DNA from: Chloroflexota bacterium
Lineage (GTDB): Bacteria; Chloroflexota; Dehalococcoidia; Tepidiformales; Tepidiformaceae
Direction: 5' to 3'
NCBI GenBank assembly: GCA_026710655.1
Contig: JAPOQN010000005.1
Coordinates: 124,001-188,000, forward strand
DNA: 64,000 nucleotides
Below are positions 1 through 8,274 of this stretch, in pieces; the stretch's first letter is position 1; every line of letters starts with the position of its first letter. The notes beneath the pieces are model-generated. The model was not told where the DNA came from, searched no databases, and saw only the letters and a list, made by a program, of their open reading frames with translations. A program made the position numbers and the translations under genes.

Positions 1-987
1 GACATGGCAGCCGCGCTTGAAGTGTTCCGGCGGCACGCGCTGGAGGTGCAGCGTTTGAACCTGGTGGAGGAGCTGGCAAACGAGCTGCAGGACAAGAACG
101 TGGAGTTGGAGAGCACGCTGGGAGAGCTGAACAAGGCCCAGGACCAGATCGTGATGCGCGAGAAGCTGGCGGCGCTGGGAGAGTTGACGGCGGGGGGCGC
201 CCACGAGATCCGGAACCCGCTGAACTTCGTGAACAACTTCTCCGAGGTCTCGGGCGAGCTCCTGACCGAGCTGCAGGAGGTGCTGGAAGAGGAGAGCGTG
301 CAGCTGAGCGAGGACCAGCAGTCGTACATCGAGGAGATCACTGGGGACCTGACGAGCAACCTCGAGCGAATCCAGTCGCACGGAAAGCGGGCGAACCGGA
401 TTGTCGAGAACATGCTGCGCATGGGACGGGAGTCGGGGGAGTGGCAGGTGTCGGACATCAACAACCTGTTGGACGAGCACGCCCGGCTGGCCTACCACAG
501 CGCACGGGCGACGGACTCCGACTTCCAGCTGGATATCAAGGAGGACTACGACCCGACTACGGGCGAGATGGAGGTCATCCCGCAGGACCTGGGCCGCGTG
601 TTCCTGAATATGGTGAGCAACGCCTGCTACGCCACCAACGAACGGCGTCGCGCGACGCCGGGGGCGGACGTGGTGGGCGGGCCCTATTCACCAACGATCT
701 GGCTGAAGACGAAGCGGGAAGAGGACCACGTGGAGGTCCGCATCCGGGACAACGGGACGGGCATGCCGCCCGAGGTCGTCGAGAAGATATTCAACCCCTT
801 CTTTACGACGAAGCCGACCGACCAGGGCACGGGCCTGGGGCTGTCGCTCTCAAGCGACATCGTGCGACGGCACGGCGGCCAGATCCGCGTGGACTCGGTA
901 CCGGGTGAGTACACGGAGATGATTGTGGAGCTGCCATTGGAGCGTCCCGCCGAGACGGTGGCCGCGCCTGCGGAGGTTCCCGCCTAG
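1..987 (+). CDS. Sensor histidine kinase, C-terminal part (5' truncated by window)
   Basis: Two-component sensor kinase that would autophosphorylate a histidine and pass phosphate to a response regulator. The reading frame is open to base 1, so the ATG at 4 is probably internal and the sensory domain lies outside the window. Counting from that Met, a coiled coil (about 10-55) leads into the dimerisation/phosphoacceptor domain with HEIRNPLNF (His67). The ATPase domain follows, with an N-box (NMVSNACYATN), a G1 box (DNGTGMP), an F-box (FFTTKP) and a G2 box (GTGLGLSLS). The family is clear; the stimulus is unknown. A strong hairpin follows the stop, and the next gene converges. Confidence 0.9.
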   Translation, partial: DMAAALEVFRRHALEVQRLNLVEELANELQDKNVELESTLGELNKAQDQIVMREKLAALGELTAGGAHEIRNPLNFVNNFSEVSGELLTELQEVLEEESVQLSEDQQSYIEEITGDLTSNLERIQSHGKRANRIVENMLRMGRESGEWQVSDINNLLDEHARLAYHSARATDSDFQLDIKEDYDPTTGEMEVIPQDLGRVFLNMVSNACYATNERRRATPGADVVGGPYSPTIWLKTKREEDHVEVRIRDNGTGMPPEVVEKIFNPFFTTKPTDQGTGLGLSLSSDIVRRHGGQIRVDSVPGEYTEMIVELPLERPAETVAAPAEVPA

Positions 988-1009
988 AGCTGGGCGATAT
1001 TCACACAAT

Positions 1010-1042
1010 CAACGCCCCTTCGGCCTGGCCGAAGGGGCGTTG
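1010..1042. terminator. Bidirectional hairpin terminator
   Basis: A perfect 14-bp stem (arms 1010-1023 and 1029-1042) with a 5-base loop lies between the convergent kinase and flotillin genes. A short T-rich stretch follows it on the plus strand, so it can serve both directions. Confidence 0.75.
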
Positions 1043-1155
1043 TGTATTCCCAGGAGGGACTGCGGGCGCTAGCCCGACAGCCCCGGGGCACCTCCCAATT
1101 GCCACGGGGGATGCTCGCACACAAGGCAGGGCATCTCCCCGCGGTCTGGCAGGGC

Positions 1156-2640
1156 CTACTGGGCGGGCGACTCGTCCGCCTGGCCGGCTTCGCCCTCAGG
1201 CTCAGCGGCGCCGGCGTCAGAGGCGGGTGCTTCGGCGGCGGCAGGGGCCGCCGGGGCAGCACTGCCGTTGCTCTGCCCATCGGTGTTAGCGACGCGCGGA
1301 AGGTTCTTGAGCGTCCCGAGAATGTCGATGCCGGTGAGGCTCTCGACGAGGTCGGGGAGCTGGGAGACGACCTTCGTGACGTCGTTGGTGAGCTTGCTGG
1401 CCCCGATGGAGCCGCTCTCGCCACCGCTGATCATGACGATGCGGTCGGTCTGGGCGAGCGGCTGGGCGACGGCCGACGCGACCTCGGGCAGTGACTCGAG
1501 GAGCGTGTCGATCATGGCCGCCTGGCCGTACTGCTTCCAGGCGTCGGCCTTCATGCGCATGGCCTCGGCTTCGGCCAGACCCTGGGCGCGGATGGCGTCG
1601 GCCTCGGCCTCACCGCGGGCGCGGATGGCGTTGGCTTCGCCGGTGCCGTTGAGGGTGAGCGACTCGGCTTCCGCCTCGGCCCCGGCCACGACCTGGGACT
1701 TCTCGCCAGCGGCGATGGTCTCGAGGCGGTAACGCTCGGCCTCGGCTGGACGCTTGATATTGGCCTCGAGCTCGCGCTCGCGGCGCAGGATCTCCTGCTG
1801 CTCGATCTCGATCTGCTTGGTGCGCTCGACGACCTCGATCTGGACTTCCTGTTCGCGGATCTCCTGGCGAGTCACGGCCTCCTGGAGGGCGTAGGCGAGC
1901 TCGGCCTCGGCCTGGCGAGCATTGGTCTCCTGCTGGTACCGCGCCTGCTCGACCTTGAAGTCTCGTTCGGACTCGGCGATGCGGGTCTCCGCATCGTACT
2001 TGGCCGTCTCCTGGTCGCGGTTTGCCTGAGCCTCGACAACAGTAGCGTCGCGCTGGGCCTCGGCGCGCTTGATGGACGCATCGCGAGTCGCCTCGGCCTC
2101 GCCGATCTCGGCGTCGCGGGTGACTTCGGCAGTGCGTTTGCGGCCAAGGGCATCGAGGTAACCCTGGTCGTCGCGGATGTCGCGGATGGTGAAGCTGACG
2201 ATCTCGAGGCCCATGTTGGCCATGTGGGGTTCTGCGACCTCGCCGACACTCTGGGCAAAGGACTCGCGGTCCTGATAGATGCCCTCGACGGTCATGGTGC
2301 CGAGGATGGCGCGCTGGGCGCCCTCGAGGGTCTGGAGGGCAACCTCTGCGATCTCACGCTGGGGCTTGCCGACAAACTGCTGGGCAGCCGTGCGGATGGC
2401 CTCCTCGGAGCGCGCGACCTTGACCTGGGCAACGCCGTCGACGGTGACGGCAACGCCCTCCTTGGTGTAGACCTTCGCGGTCTCCACTGCGAGGGTCATG
2501 ACCTCAAGCGAGAGGGTCTGCGCCTTGAAGAAAATGGGGATGACGATGACTCTGCCGCCGACGGTGATCTTCGGCTGAGAGCCGCCACCGGACCTGATGA
2601 GGGCCTCGTTGGGGCCTGCGACTCGAATAATTGGCGCCAT
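1156..2640 (-). CDS. Flotillin-like SPFH domain protein
   Basis: Membrane-microdomain scaffold of the flotillin/FloT type, 494 aa. Residues about 5-185 form the SPFH (band 7) domain. Residues about 190-390 are a long Ala/Glu/Arg coiled coil with the EA-rich repeats typical of flotillins, then a flotillin C-terminal region and a low-complexity Ala/Pro/Glu tail from about 455. There is no obvious transmembrane helix, only a hydrophobic N-terminal patch. It starts at ATG 2640, 3 bp after the stop of an nfeD-type gene. This is the conserved nfeD-flotillin pairing, so the two probably act together on membrane organisation. Confidence 0.88.
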   Translation of the reverse strand: MAPIIRVAGPNEALIRSGGGSQPKITVGGRVIVIPIFFKAQTLSLEVMTLAVETAKVYTKEGVAVTVDGVAQVKVARSEEAIRTAAQQFVGKPQREIAEVALQTLEGAQRAILGTMTVEGIYQDRESFAQSVGEVAEPHMANMGLEIVSFTIRDIRDDQGYLDALGRKRTAEVTRDAEIGEAEATRDASIKRAEAQRDATVVEAQANRDQETAKYDAETRIAESERDFKVEQARYQQETNARQAEAELAYALQEAVTRQEIREQEVQIEVVERTKQIEIEQQEILRRERELEANIKRPAEAERYRLETIAAGEKSQVVAGAEAEAESLTLNGTGEANAIRARGEAEADAIRAQGLAEAEAMRMKADAWKQYGQAAMIDTLLESLPEVASAVAQPLAQTDRIVMISGGESGSIGASKLTNDVTKVVSQLPDLVESLTGIDILGTLKNLPRVANTDGQSNGSAAPAAPAAAEAPASDAGAAEPEGEAGQADESPAQ

Positions 2641-2643
2641 GAA

Positions 2644-4059
2644 CTACCTCCTAAACGCCTGTCGGATGATGGTTGCGAACGCGACAAAGGGTCTGCGCGC
2701 TCCCCGAGCGGTTGGCGGGGGCACGTCCGAAACTTTGAGCGTTCTTCCGCTATAGACGGCAACGACATGCACGTTTGCGCCCGCGCGCACGCGTTGTCCT
2801 TCTTCCATAGTAGCCGAAAACTCACGGTCCCTGACAAGCACGCGGCCGGTGGGGTTGAGGTCGGAGAGGGCGGTGGCAGCGGCGCCCACGAGGCCACTGT
2901 CGGTTCCGCCGAAGGCATCGGAGCTCCCACCCTCGCGCACGAGGTAGTAGAGGGTGAGCACGCCACTGCCCATGACCAGGGCCATGACGATGATGAGCCA
3001 GAGGCTTATGTCGATGGTGGGGTCGAGGGGATTGGATGACCCGAAGAAACCACCGAACAGCAGGAACGCACCGATAACAAAGCTGGCAAGGCCGCCAATC
3101 CCGAAGGCGCCCAAGCCCGCAACCTCCATCTCAAGGTAGAAGAGGGGCATCGAGATCAGGATCAGCGCGACGCCCACCCAGTTGACCGGGAGCACGCCGA
3201 AGGACACGAAGGCAAGCGCCAACATGATGATGCCGGCGATCCCGGGCCCGAAGAACGAAGTGTAGAACTCGGCGATCAGGGCGAAGGTGCCAAGGGACAT
3301 GAGCGTGAAGGAGATGTTGGGGTCGGCGAGGATCGCCAGGAAGCGTTCGAGCAGGCTCTGCTTAATCTCGCGAACGCGAATGCCTTCGGTGTTGACGACG
3401 ACTGGGCCGGCTGGGGTCTGGGCGGTGCGACCGTGGACCTGGGCCAGCAGGTCGTCCAGATCGGTGGCGATGAAGTCGATGATGCCGATCTCCAGGGCCT
3501 CGCTGGAGGAGTAGGCGCGCGCGTAGGTGACGGTGTCCTCGAGCGCCTCGGCATTGCGGTTGCGCTGCTCGGAGATGGCGCGGATGAAGGCGCGGGTGTC
3601 CTCGTTCACCTTCCTCCCCAGGGTGTCTGGCAGATCCTCGCCGCTGCCGCTGATGGGGGAGGCGGCACCGATGTTGGTGGCGGGGGCCATGACGGCGAAG
3701 TTGGCCGCGACCGTGATGAAGGTGCCCGCCGAAGCGGCCTGCGCTCCCGAGGGGGAGACGTAGACGGCGACGGGAGAGCGGGATTCGAGAATCGTCTCAA
3801 CCATGTCGCGGGTGGAGTCGAGGCGGCCACCGGGGGTGTCCAGCTCGACAACGATCAGGACGGCCTCGTCGTTCTCGGCCTTGCCGACGGCTCGTGAGAG
3901 GTAGCGGGAGCTGACTTCATCGATCGGGCCGTCAACCCTGACGAGGCCGATGTAGTCTCCTTTGGCCTGGGTGGGAGCGACCCAGTGGGAGAGCAGCAGG
4001 GAGCCAAGGCCAAGGGCCAGGAGAAGGAGACCAATCGCGCGCCATCCGTGTTTCGCCAT
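2644..4059 (-). CDS. NfeD-type membrane-bound serine protease (ClpP class)
   Basis: Long-form NfeD protein, 471 aa. It has an N-terminal signal/transmembrane segment (8-26), then a ClpP/SppA-like protease domain (about 35-225). Ser110 in the SAGT context and Lys150 match the Ser-Lys dyad of this family. Four or so hydrophobic helices follow (about 245-365), then a soluble NfeD OB-fold domain at the C-terminus. In known pairs the protease cleaves stomatin/flotillin-like partners, which fits the flotillin gene just downstream. There is no Shine-Dalgarno sequence; a TAGCAT hexamer sits 6 bases before the ATG, suggesting a leaderless message. Confidence 0.88.
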   Translation of the reverse strand: MAKHGWRAIGLLLLALGLGSLLLSHWVAPTQAKGDYIGLVRVDGPIDEVSSRYLSRAVGKAENDEAVLIVVELDTPGGRLDSTRDMVETILESRSPVAVYVSPSGAQAASAGTFITVAANFAVMAPATNIGAASPISGSGEDLPDTLGRKVNEDTRAFIRAISEQRNRNAEALEDTVTYARAYSSSEALEIGIIDFIATDLDDLLAQVHGRTAQTPAGPVVVNTEGIRVREIKQSLLERFLAILADPNISFTLMSLGTFALIAEFYTSFFGPGIAGIIMLALAFVSFGVLPVNWVGVALILISMPLFYLEMEVAGLGAFGIGGLASFVIGAFLLFGGFFGSSNPLDPTIDISLWLIIVMALVMGSGVLTLYYLVREGGSSDAFGGTDSGLVGAAATALSDLNPTGRVLVRDREFSATMEEGQRVRAGANVHVVAVYSGRTLKVSDVPPPTARGARRPFVAFATIIRQAFRR

Positions 4060-4065
4060 ACAACC

Positions 4066-4071
4066 ATGCTA
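4066..4071 (-). promoter_or_regulatory. -10-like TAGCAT, leaderless start of nfeD
   Basis: Read on the minus strand, TAGCAT is followed by 6 bases and then the ATG of the NfeD gene, with no ribosome-binding site between. Transcription would begin at or near the start codon. No good -35 was seen. Confidence 0.4.
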
Positions 4072-4266
4072 GCCCGTAGCGAGGGGCGGCGAGTATGCGA
4101 GGGCTCGCCCAGTGGCGTCAATGACAGGACGGCATGGGCGCCACCAGGGCAGGATGCGGGCCTGTGGGATGCGTTTGTTCGCGCGTTCGAGCCCGCCAGC
4201 GCGGAAGGCGCAGCGTAAGCAACGTCACGGCACGCGCGCGCGGCTCGGCACCTATAACTCCGCGCC

Positions 4267-4272
4267 TATACT
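4267..4272 (+). promoter_or_regulatory. -10-like TATACT upstream of livH
   Basis: TATACT lies 37 bases before the TTG start of the livH fusion, in the 250-bp divergent gap after nfeD. No convincing -35 is seen. The GGAAGGGG at 4295-4302 is the likely ribosome-binding site. The rest of the gap shows nothing else recognisable. Confidence 0.35.
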
Positions 4273-4309
4273 TCGCCTCGCAGGCCCAGCCATCGGAAGG
4301 GGTACGACC

Positions 4310-5590
4310 TTGTCGAACGCCCGCTCGCTCCGCAGTGCGGTCGCGCTGGTCGCGGTGGCGGTTCTCTCCCTCTTTCTCTTCGGCACGGCGCACGCGCAGG
4401 ACGGCGAGGGCGAAGCCTTCTCGGGGACGCTTCGCTTTGGCGGCGAGCCGGTCGAGGGCGTGCGTATCTCGGTCGTCGACGCGGTGGGGGAGGTCGTCGG
4501 GGAAGCGGTCAGCGGCAGCGACGGCAAGTGGCAGATTGAGTTGCCCGGGCCGGGCACGTACCGGGCGACGATCGACACGGACACGCTGCCGGAGGGCGTG
4601 AGCCTGCGCGATCCCGAGCGGCAGACGCTGGAAGTGACTGTGACGGCAGGTCGCTCACGGCCGCTGATCTTCGCCCTGGGGGAGCCGGCAAGCCGCGGCC
4701 CGACGATCGGGGAGAAGCTGGCGCAGGCGGTCCTGAACGGGGTCAAGTTCGGGCTGATCATCGCGATGTGCGCGATCGGACTGTCGCTCATTTTCGGGCT
4801 GACGGGGTTGATCAACTTCGCCCACGGCGAGCTCGTCACGCTGGGCGCGATCCTCGCGTGGTACTTCAATGCGGATACGTTCGGGGCGCCGCTGATCCTG
4901 GCGGGGGTGCTGGCGGTCGTGGTGGCGGGAGCGGCGGGCGGGGGTGTCGAGTTCTCGCTGCTACGGCCGCTCCGGGGGCGGCGGCTGGGCGGTTTCCAGT
5001 TCATGGTCGTCACGATCGGGCTGTCGTTGCTGGCGCGGCACGTGCTGCTGCTGTTCTTCGGGCCCGACCGGCAACGTTACGTCGACTACGCACTGCAGGC
5101 CGAGTGGACCTTCGGGCCGTTCGCCGTGACGCCTCGCGACTTCACGATCATGGCGCTCTCGGCGGTGATCCTGATCGCGGTGGCGGTGTTCCTGCAGCGG
5201 GCACGCATGGGGAAAGCGATCCGGGCGGTCGCGGACAACCCCGAACTGGCCGAGTCATCAGGCATCGACGTGGACCGGGTCATCCTGGTCGTGTGGGCGG
5301 CGGGGGCGGCGCTGGCGGCTGTGGGGGGTGTCTTCTTCGGGTCGGTGGAGGCGGTGGACTGGCTGATGGGGTTCCGGCTGCTCCTGCTCATGTTCGCGGC
5401 GGTTGTGCTGGGAGGGCTGGGGACGGCCTACGGGGCGATGGTGGGGGGGCTGCTGATCGGACTGGTGACGGAGGTGAGCACGGTGTGGGCGAGCCCGGAG
5501 ATCAAGGCGGTGTTCGCGCTGGGCGTGCTGGTGCTGGCGCTGCTGATTCGCCCCCAGGGACTGCTCGGGCAGCGGGAACGGATCGGGTAG
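4310..5590 (+). CDS. livH: Branched-chain amino acid ABC permease LivH with exported N-terminal domain
   Basis: Inner-membrane permease subunit of a LIV-type (HAAT) ABC importer, fused to an extra domain. The frame is open further upstream, but TTG 4310 is preferred: GGAAGGGG lies 7 bases before it and a clean signal peptide follows (about 1-29, ending AHAQ). Residues about 35-125 resemble a carboxypeptidase-regulatory/Ig-like beta-sandwich (SGTLRFGGEPVEGVRISVVD). The LivH core follows, with LINFAHGELVTLGA and 8 or so membrane helices; usual LivH proteins have only this core. The stop is directly followed by the livM ATG. The fusion is seen in the sequence; a role in docking the binding protein is inferred. 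Confidence 0.85.
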   Translation: MSNARSLRSAVALVAVAVLSLFLFGTAHAQDGEGEAFSGTLRFGGEPVEGVRISVVDAVGEVVGEAVSGSDGKWQIELPGPGTYRATIDTDTLPEGVSLRDPERQTLEVTVTAGRSRPLIFALGEPASRGPTIGEKLAQAVLNGVKFGLIIAMCAIGLSLIFGLTGLINFAHGELVTLGAILAWYFNADTFGAPLILAGVLAVVVAGAAGGGVEFSLLRPLRGRRLGGFQFMVVTIGLSLLARHVLLLFFGPDRQRYVDYALQAEWTFGPFAVTPRDFTIMALSAVILIAVAVFLQRARMGKAIRAVADNPELAESSGIDVDRVILVVWAAGAALAAVGGVFFGSVEAVDWLMGFRLLLLMFAAVVLGGLGTAYGAMVGGLLIGLVTEVSTVWASPEIKAVFALGVLVLALLIRPQGLLGQRERIG

Positions 5591-6586
5591 ATGGAATTCG
5601 ATGTCATCTTCGGCAACGCAGCGCGGGCGGGGCTGGGGCCGCAGGCGGCGATCTTCGCGCTGGCGGCGATTGGGCTGAACCTGCACTTCGGGTACGCGGG
5701 GCTGCTCAACTTCGGGCAGGTCGGCTTCATGATGCTGGGGGCCTACGGGACGGCGATCATGGTGGCGACGTGGGGCGGCTCGCTGTGGCTGGGGATTCCC
5801 TTCGGGCTGGGGCTGTGCGTCGCGTTCGCGCTGGCGCTTGGCATTCCCACGCTGCGGCTGCGCAGCGACTACTTCGCGATCACGACGATCGCGGCGGCGG
5901 AGATCCTGCGGCTGCTGATCCGCTCCTCGCCGGCGACCGACATCACGGGCGGGCCGTTCGGGCTGCAGGCGATCGCGAACAGCTTCTATGACCTCAACTT
6001 CCTGCCCGACGGACGCTTCGGCATTGGGACGTTTTCCTACTCGTCGAACCAGCTCTGGGTGATGATCGTGGCCTGGGTGCTGGTGGTGCTCTGCTCGGCA
6101 CTGGTGCTGGGGCTCATCAAGAGCCCGTGGGGACGGGTGGTGCGCGCCATCCGGGAGGACGAGGACGCCGTGCTGAGCCTCGGCAAGAACACCGTCGCCT
6201 ACAAGCTGCAGGCGCTGGCGATCGGGGGGGTGATTGGGGGGCTGGCGGGCGTGATCGACGTGCTCCAGCAGTCGGGGGTGGGGTCGGAGAACTTCGAGCC
6301 GCAGGTGACGTTCTTCGCCTGGGCGGCGCTGATCCTGGGAGGCCTCGCGACGACAGTCGGGCCGGTGGTGGGAGCGGTGCTGTTTTGGTTCCTGCGGGAG
6401 GGGGTCGAGTCGTTCATCCGCGAACTCTCGGCTGAGAACTGGCTTCCCAACGTGCTGGCGGATTTCCTGGACGGGGCGGAGGGGGCCATCAGCGTCGTCC
6501 TGATGGGCATCGGGCTGGTCGGGCTGATGGCGCTGCGGCCGCAGGGCATCTTCGGCAGACGCCGGAACCTACACCTGGGGACATGA
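5591..6586 (+). CDS. livM: Branched-chain amino acid ABC permease LivM
   Basis: Second membrane subunit of the LIV-type importer, 331 aa, close to the usual family length. It shows the LivM hallmark LLNFGQVGFMMLGAYG near the N-terminus and multiple hydrophobic helices. Its ATG abuts the livH stop, and its end overlaps livG by 4 bases (ATGA), so translation is probably coupled. The substrate could be Leu/Ile/Val or another amide or small acid, because HAAT transporters vary. Confidence 0.92.
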   Translation: MEFDVIFGNAARAGLGPQAAIFALAAIGLNLHFGYAGLLNFGQVGFMMLGAYGTAIMVATWGGSLWLGIPFGLGLCVAFALALGIPTLRLRSDYFAITTIAAAEILRLLIRSSPATDITGGPFGLQAIANSFYDLNFLPDGRFGIGTFSYSSNQLWVMIVAWVLVVLCSALVLGLIKSPWGRVVRAIREDEDAVLSLGKNTVAYKLQALAIGGVIGGLAGVIDVLQQSGVGSENFEPQVTFFAWAALILGGLATTVGPVVGAVLFWFLREGVESFIRELSAENWLPNVLADFLDGAEGAISVVLMGIGLVGLMALRPQGIFGRRRNLHLGT

Positions 6587-7470
6587 GCGAGATGACGACG
6601 GTACGGCCAGAGCTGACGGAAGCAGCGCTCGAAGCGGCCCCACCGGGGCGGCTGAAGGACGACCCGATCCTGATCACGTTCGGGATGCTGAAGACGTTCG
6701 GCGGCATCCGCGCGGTCGATATCGATCACCTGGAGATCGAGCGGGGCACGATTACAGCGATCATCGGGCCGAATGGGGCGGGGAAGACGACGCTCTTCAA
6801 CCTGTTGACGGGATTCGACCGGCCGGACCAGGGATCGTGGCGGCTGGACGGGCGGCCACTGGGCGGTCTGCCGCCGCACCGCATCGCACGGCTAGGGATG
6901 GTGCGCACGTTCCAGCTGACGAAGTCGCTCTCGCGGCTGACGGTGCTGGAGAACATGGCGGTGGCGGCGCAGACGCAGCGTGGCGAACGACTCGAGCGGG
7001 CGCTCCTGCGCTGGCTGTGGCTGCCGGAGGAGGAGCGCGTGATGACACGCGCGGTGGAGTTGCTAGAGCGCTTCGGGATCGAACACATGGCTGATGAGCA
7101 GGCGGGAACGCTCTCGGGCGGGCAGCGGAAGCTGCTGGAGATGGCTCGCGCGCTGATGGCCGACCCGGAGCTGGTGATGCTGGACGAGCCCACGGCGGGG
7201 GTGAATCCGGCGCTGACGGAGTCGCTGCTGGAGCACATCCGCAACCTGAACGCGGAGGGCGTCACCATCGTCTTCGTGGAACACAACATGGACGTGGTGA
7301 TGGACATCAGCGACTGGGTGGTAGTGATGGCGCAGGGGCGGATCCTGACGGAGGGGGCGCCGGAGGAGGTAGTCGCGAACGAGGAAGTCATCGACGCCTA
7401 CCTGGGGCGGGCGCGGGAGGCTGTCGACGAGGCGGTGGAGGAAGCGGAGGGGGAGGAAGGCGATGGCTGA
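6583..7470 (+). CDS. livG: Branched-chain amino acid ABC ATPase LivG
   Basis: ATP-binding subunit that drives the LIV-type importer from the cytoplasm, 295 aa. It has Walker A GPNGAGKT (62-69), the ABC signature LSGGQRK, Walker B VMLDEP and an H-loop (FVEHNMD). A 30-residue N-terminal extension precedes the usual domain start, and an acidic tail rich in Glu ends the protein. It overlaps livM by 4 bases and livF by 8 bases. Confidence 0.93.
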   Translation: MSEMTTVRPELTEAALEAAPPGRLKDDPILITFGMLKTFGGIRAVDIDHLEIERGTITAIIGPNGAGKTTLFNLLTGFDRPDQGSWRLDGRPLGGLPPHRIARLGMVRTFQLTKSLSRLTVLENMAVAAQTQRGERLERALLRWLWLPEEERVMTRAVELLERFGIEHMADEQAGTLSGGQRKLLEMARALMADPELVMLDEPTAGVNPALTESLLEHIRNLNAEGVTIVFVEHNMDVVMDISDWVVVMAQGRILTEGAPEEVVANEEVIDAYLGRAREAVDEAVEEAEGEEGDG

Positions 7471-8203
7471 GGAGAGGCCGCTGTTGGAAGCGCGCGCCCT
7501 GATCGCGGGCTACCTGCCGGGGGTGCCCATCCTGAACACGTGCAGCCTGAGCCTGTTCGAGGGCGAGATCGCGGGCATCGTGGGGCCGAACGGGGCGGGG
7601 AAGTCGACGCTGCTGAAGGCGGCATTCGGGCTGGTGGAGGTTTGGGAAGGGGACGTGTTCCTGCGGGGCCGGTCGATGCTGGGCAAGAAGCCGCACACGC
7701 TGGTGACCGAGGGCATCGGTTACGTGCCCCAGACCGACAACGTCTTCCCCCGGTTGAGCGTGCGAGAGAATCTGGAGATGGGTCTGTTCCTGGAGCCGCG
7801 GGCGTGGCAGGAGCGGTTTGACGCCGTCGTGGAGCTGTTCCCGCTGCTGGCGGAGCGGGCGGGGCAGCGGGCGGGGGCGCTCTCGGGGGGCGAGCGGCAG
7901 ATGCTGGCGATGGGGCGGGCGCTGATGATGAACCCATCGGTGCTGCTGCTGGACGAGCCCTCGGCGGGACTCTCGCCGAGGTACCAGGAGCAGGTGTTCG
8001 AGCAGGTGCTGGAGGTGAACCGGGCGGGCGTTTCGGTGCTGATGGTGGAGCAGAACGCGCGGCGCTGCCTGCAGGTCGCACATCGCGGCTACGTACTCGA
8101 CCAGGGCCGGAACGCCTACACGGGCCCGGGCGAGGAGCTGCTGAACGACGAGCGGGTGGTGGAGCTGTACCTGGGCACGCTAAGTGCGCGGGCGCGGGAC
8201 TGA
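7463..8203 (+). CDS. livF: Branched-chain amino acid ABC ATPase LivF
   Basis: Second ATPase subunit, 246 aa. It has Walker A GPNGAGKS (41-48), signature LSGGERQM, Walker B VLLLDEP and the LivF-type MVEQNARRCL segment. As the last gene of livHMGF it would pair with LivG as an ATPase heterodimer under LivH/LivM. The matching binding protein is encoded convergently just downstream rather than within the operon. Confidence 0.93.
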   Translation: MAEERPLLEARALIAGYLPGVPILNTCSLSLFEGEIAGIVGPNGAGKSTLLKAAFGLVEVWEGDVFLRGRSMLGKKPHTLVTEGIGYVPQTDNVFPRLSVRENLEMGLFLEPRAWQERFDAVVELFPLLAERAGQRAGALSGGERQMLAMGRALMMNPSVLLLDEPSAGLSPRYQEQVFEQVLEVNRAGVSVLMVEQNARRCLQVAHRGYVLDQGRNAYTGPGEELLNDERVVELYLGTLSARARD

Positions 8204-8228
8204 CCGGGCGACTCTGGCAACGAGCAGA

Positions 8229-8250
8229 GGGGGCGCCCCAGGGCGACCCC
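8229..8250. terminator. Hairpin between livF and the binding-protein gene
   Basis: A G/C-rich inverted repeat with one mismatch and a very small loop lies between convergent genes. It has no T tract, so it is only a possible bidirectional terminator. Confidence 0.4.
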
Positions 8251-8274
8251 TCCGATGTGCTGTTCCGGCCCGGC

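Noticed and set aside
4112..4309. Longer LivH starting at ATG 4112
   Set aside because: The extra codons give an Arg/His/Gln-rich stretch before the signal peptide and lack a ribosome-binding site. TTG 4310 has both a good site and an immediate signal peptide.
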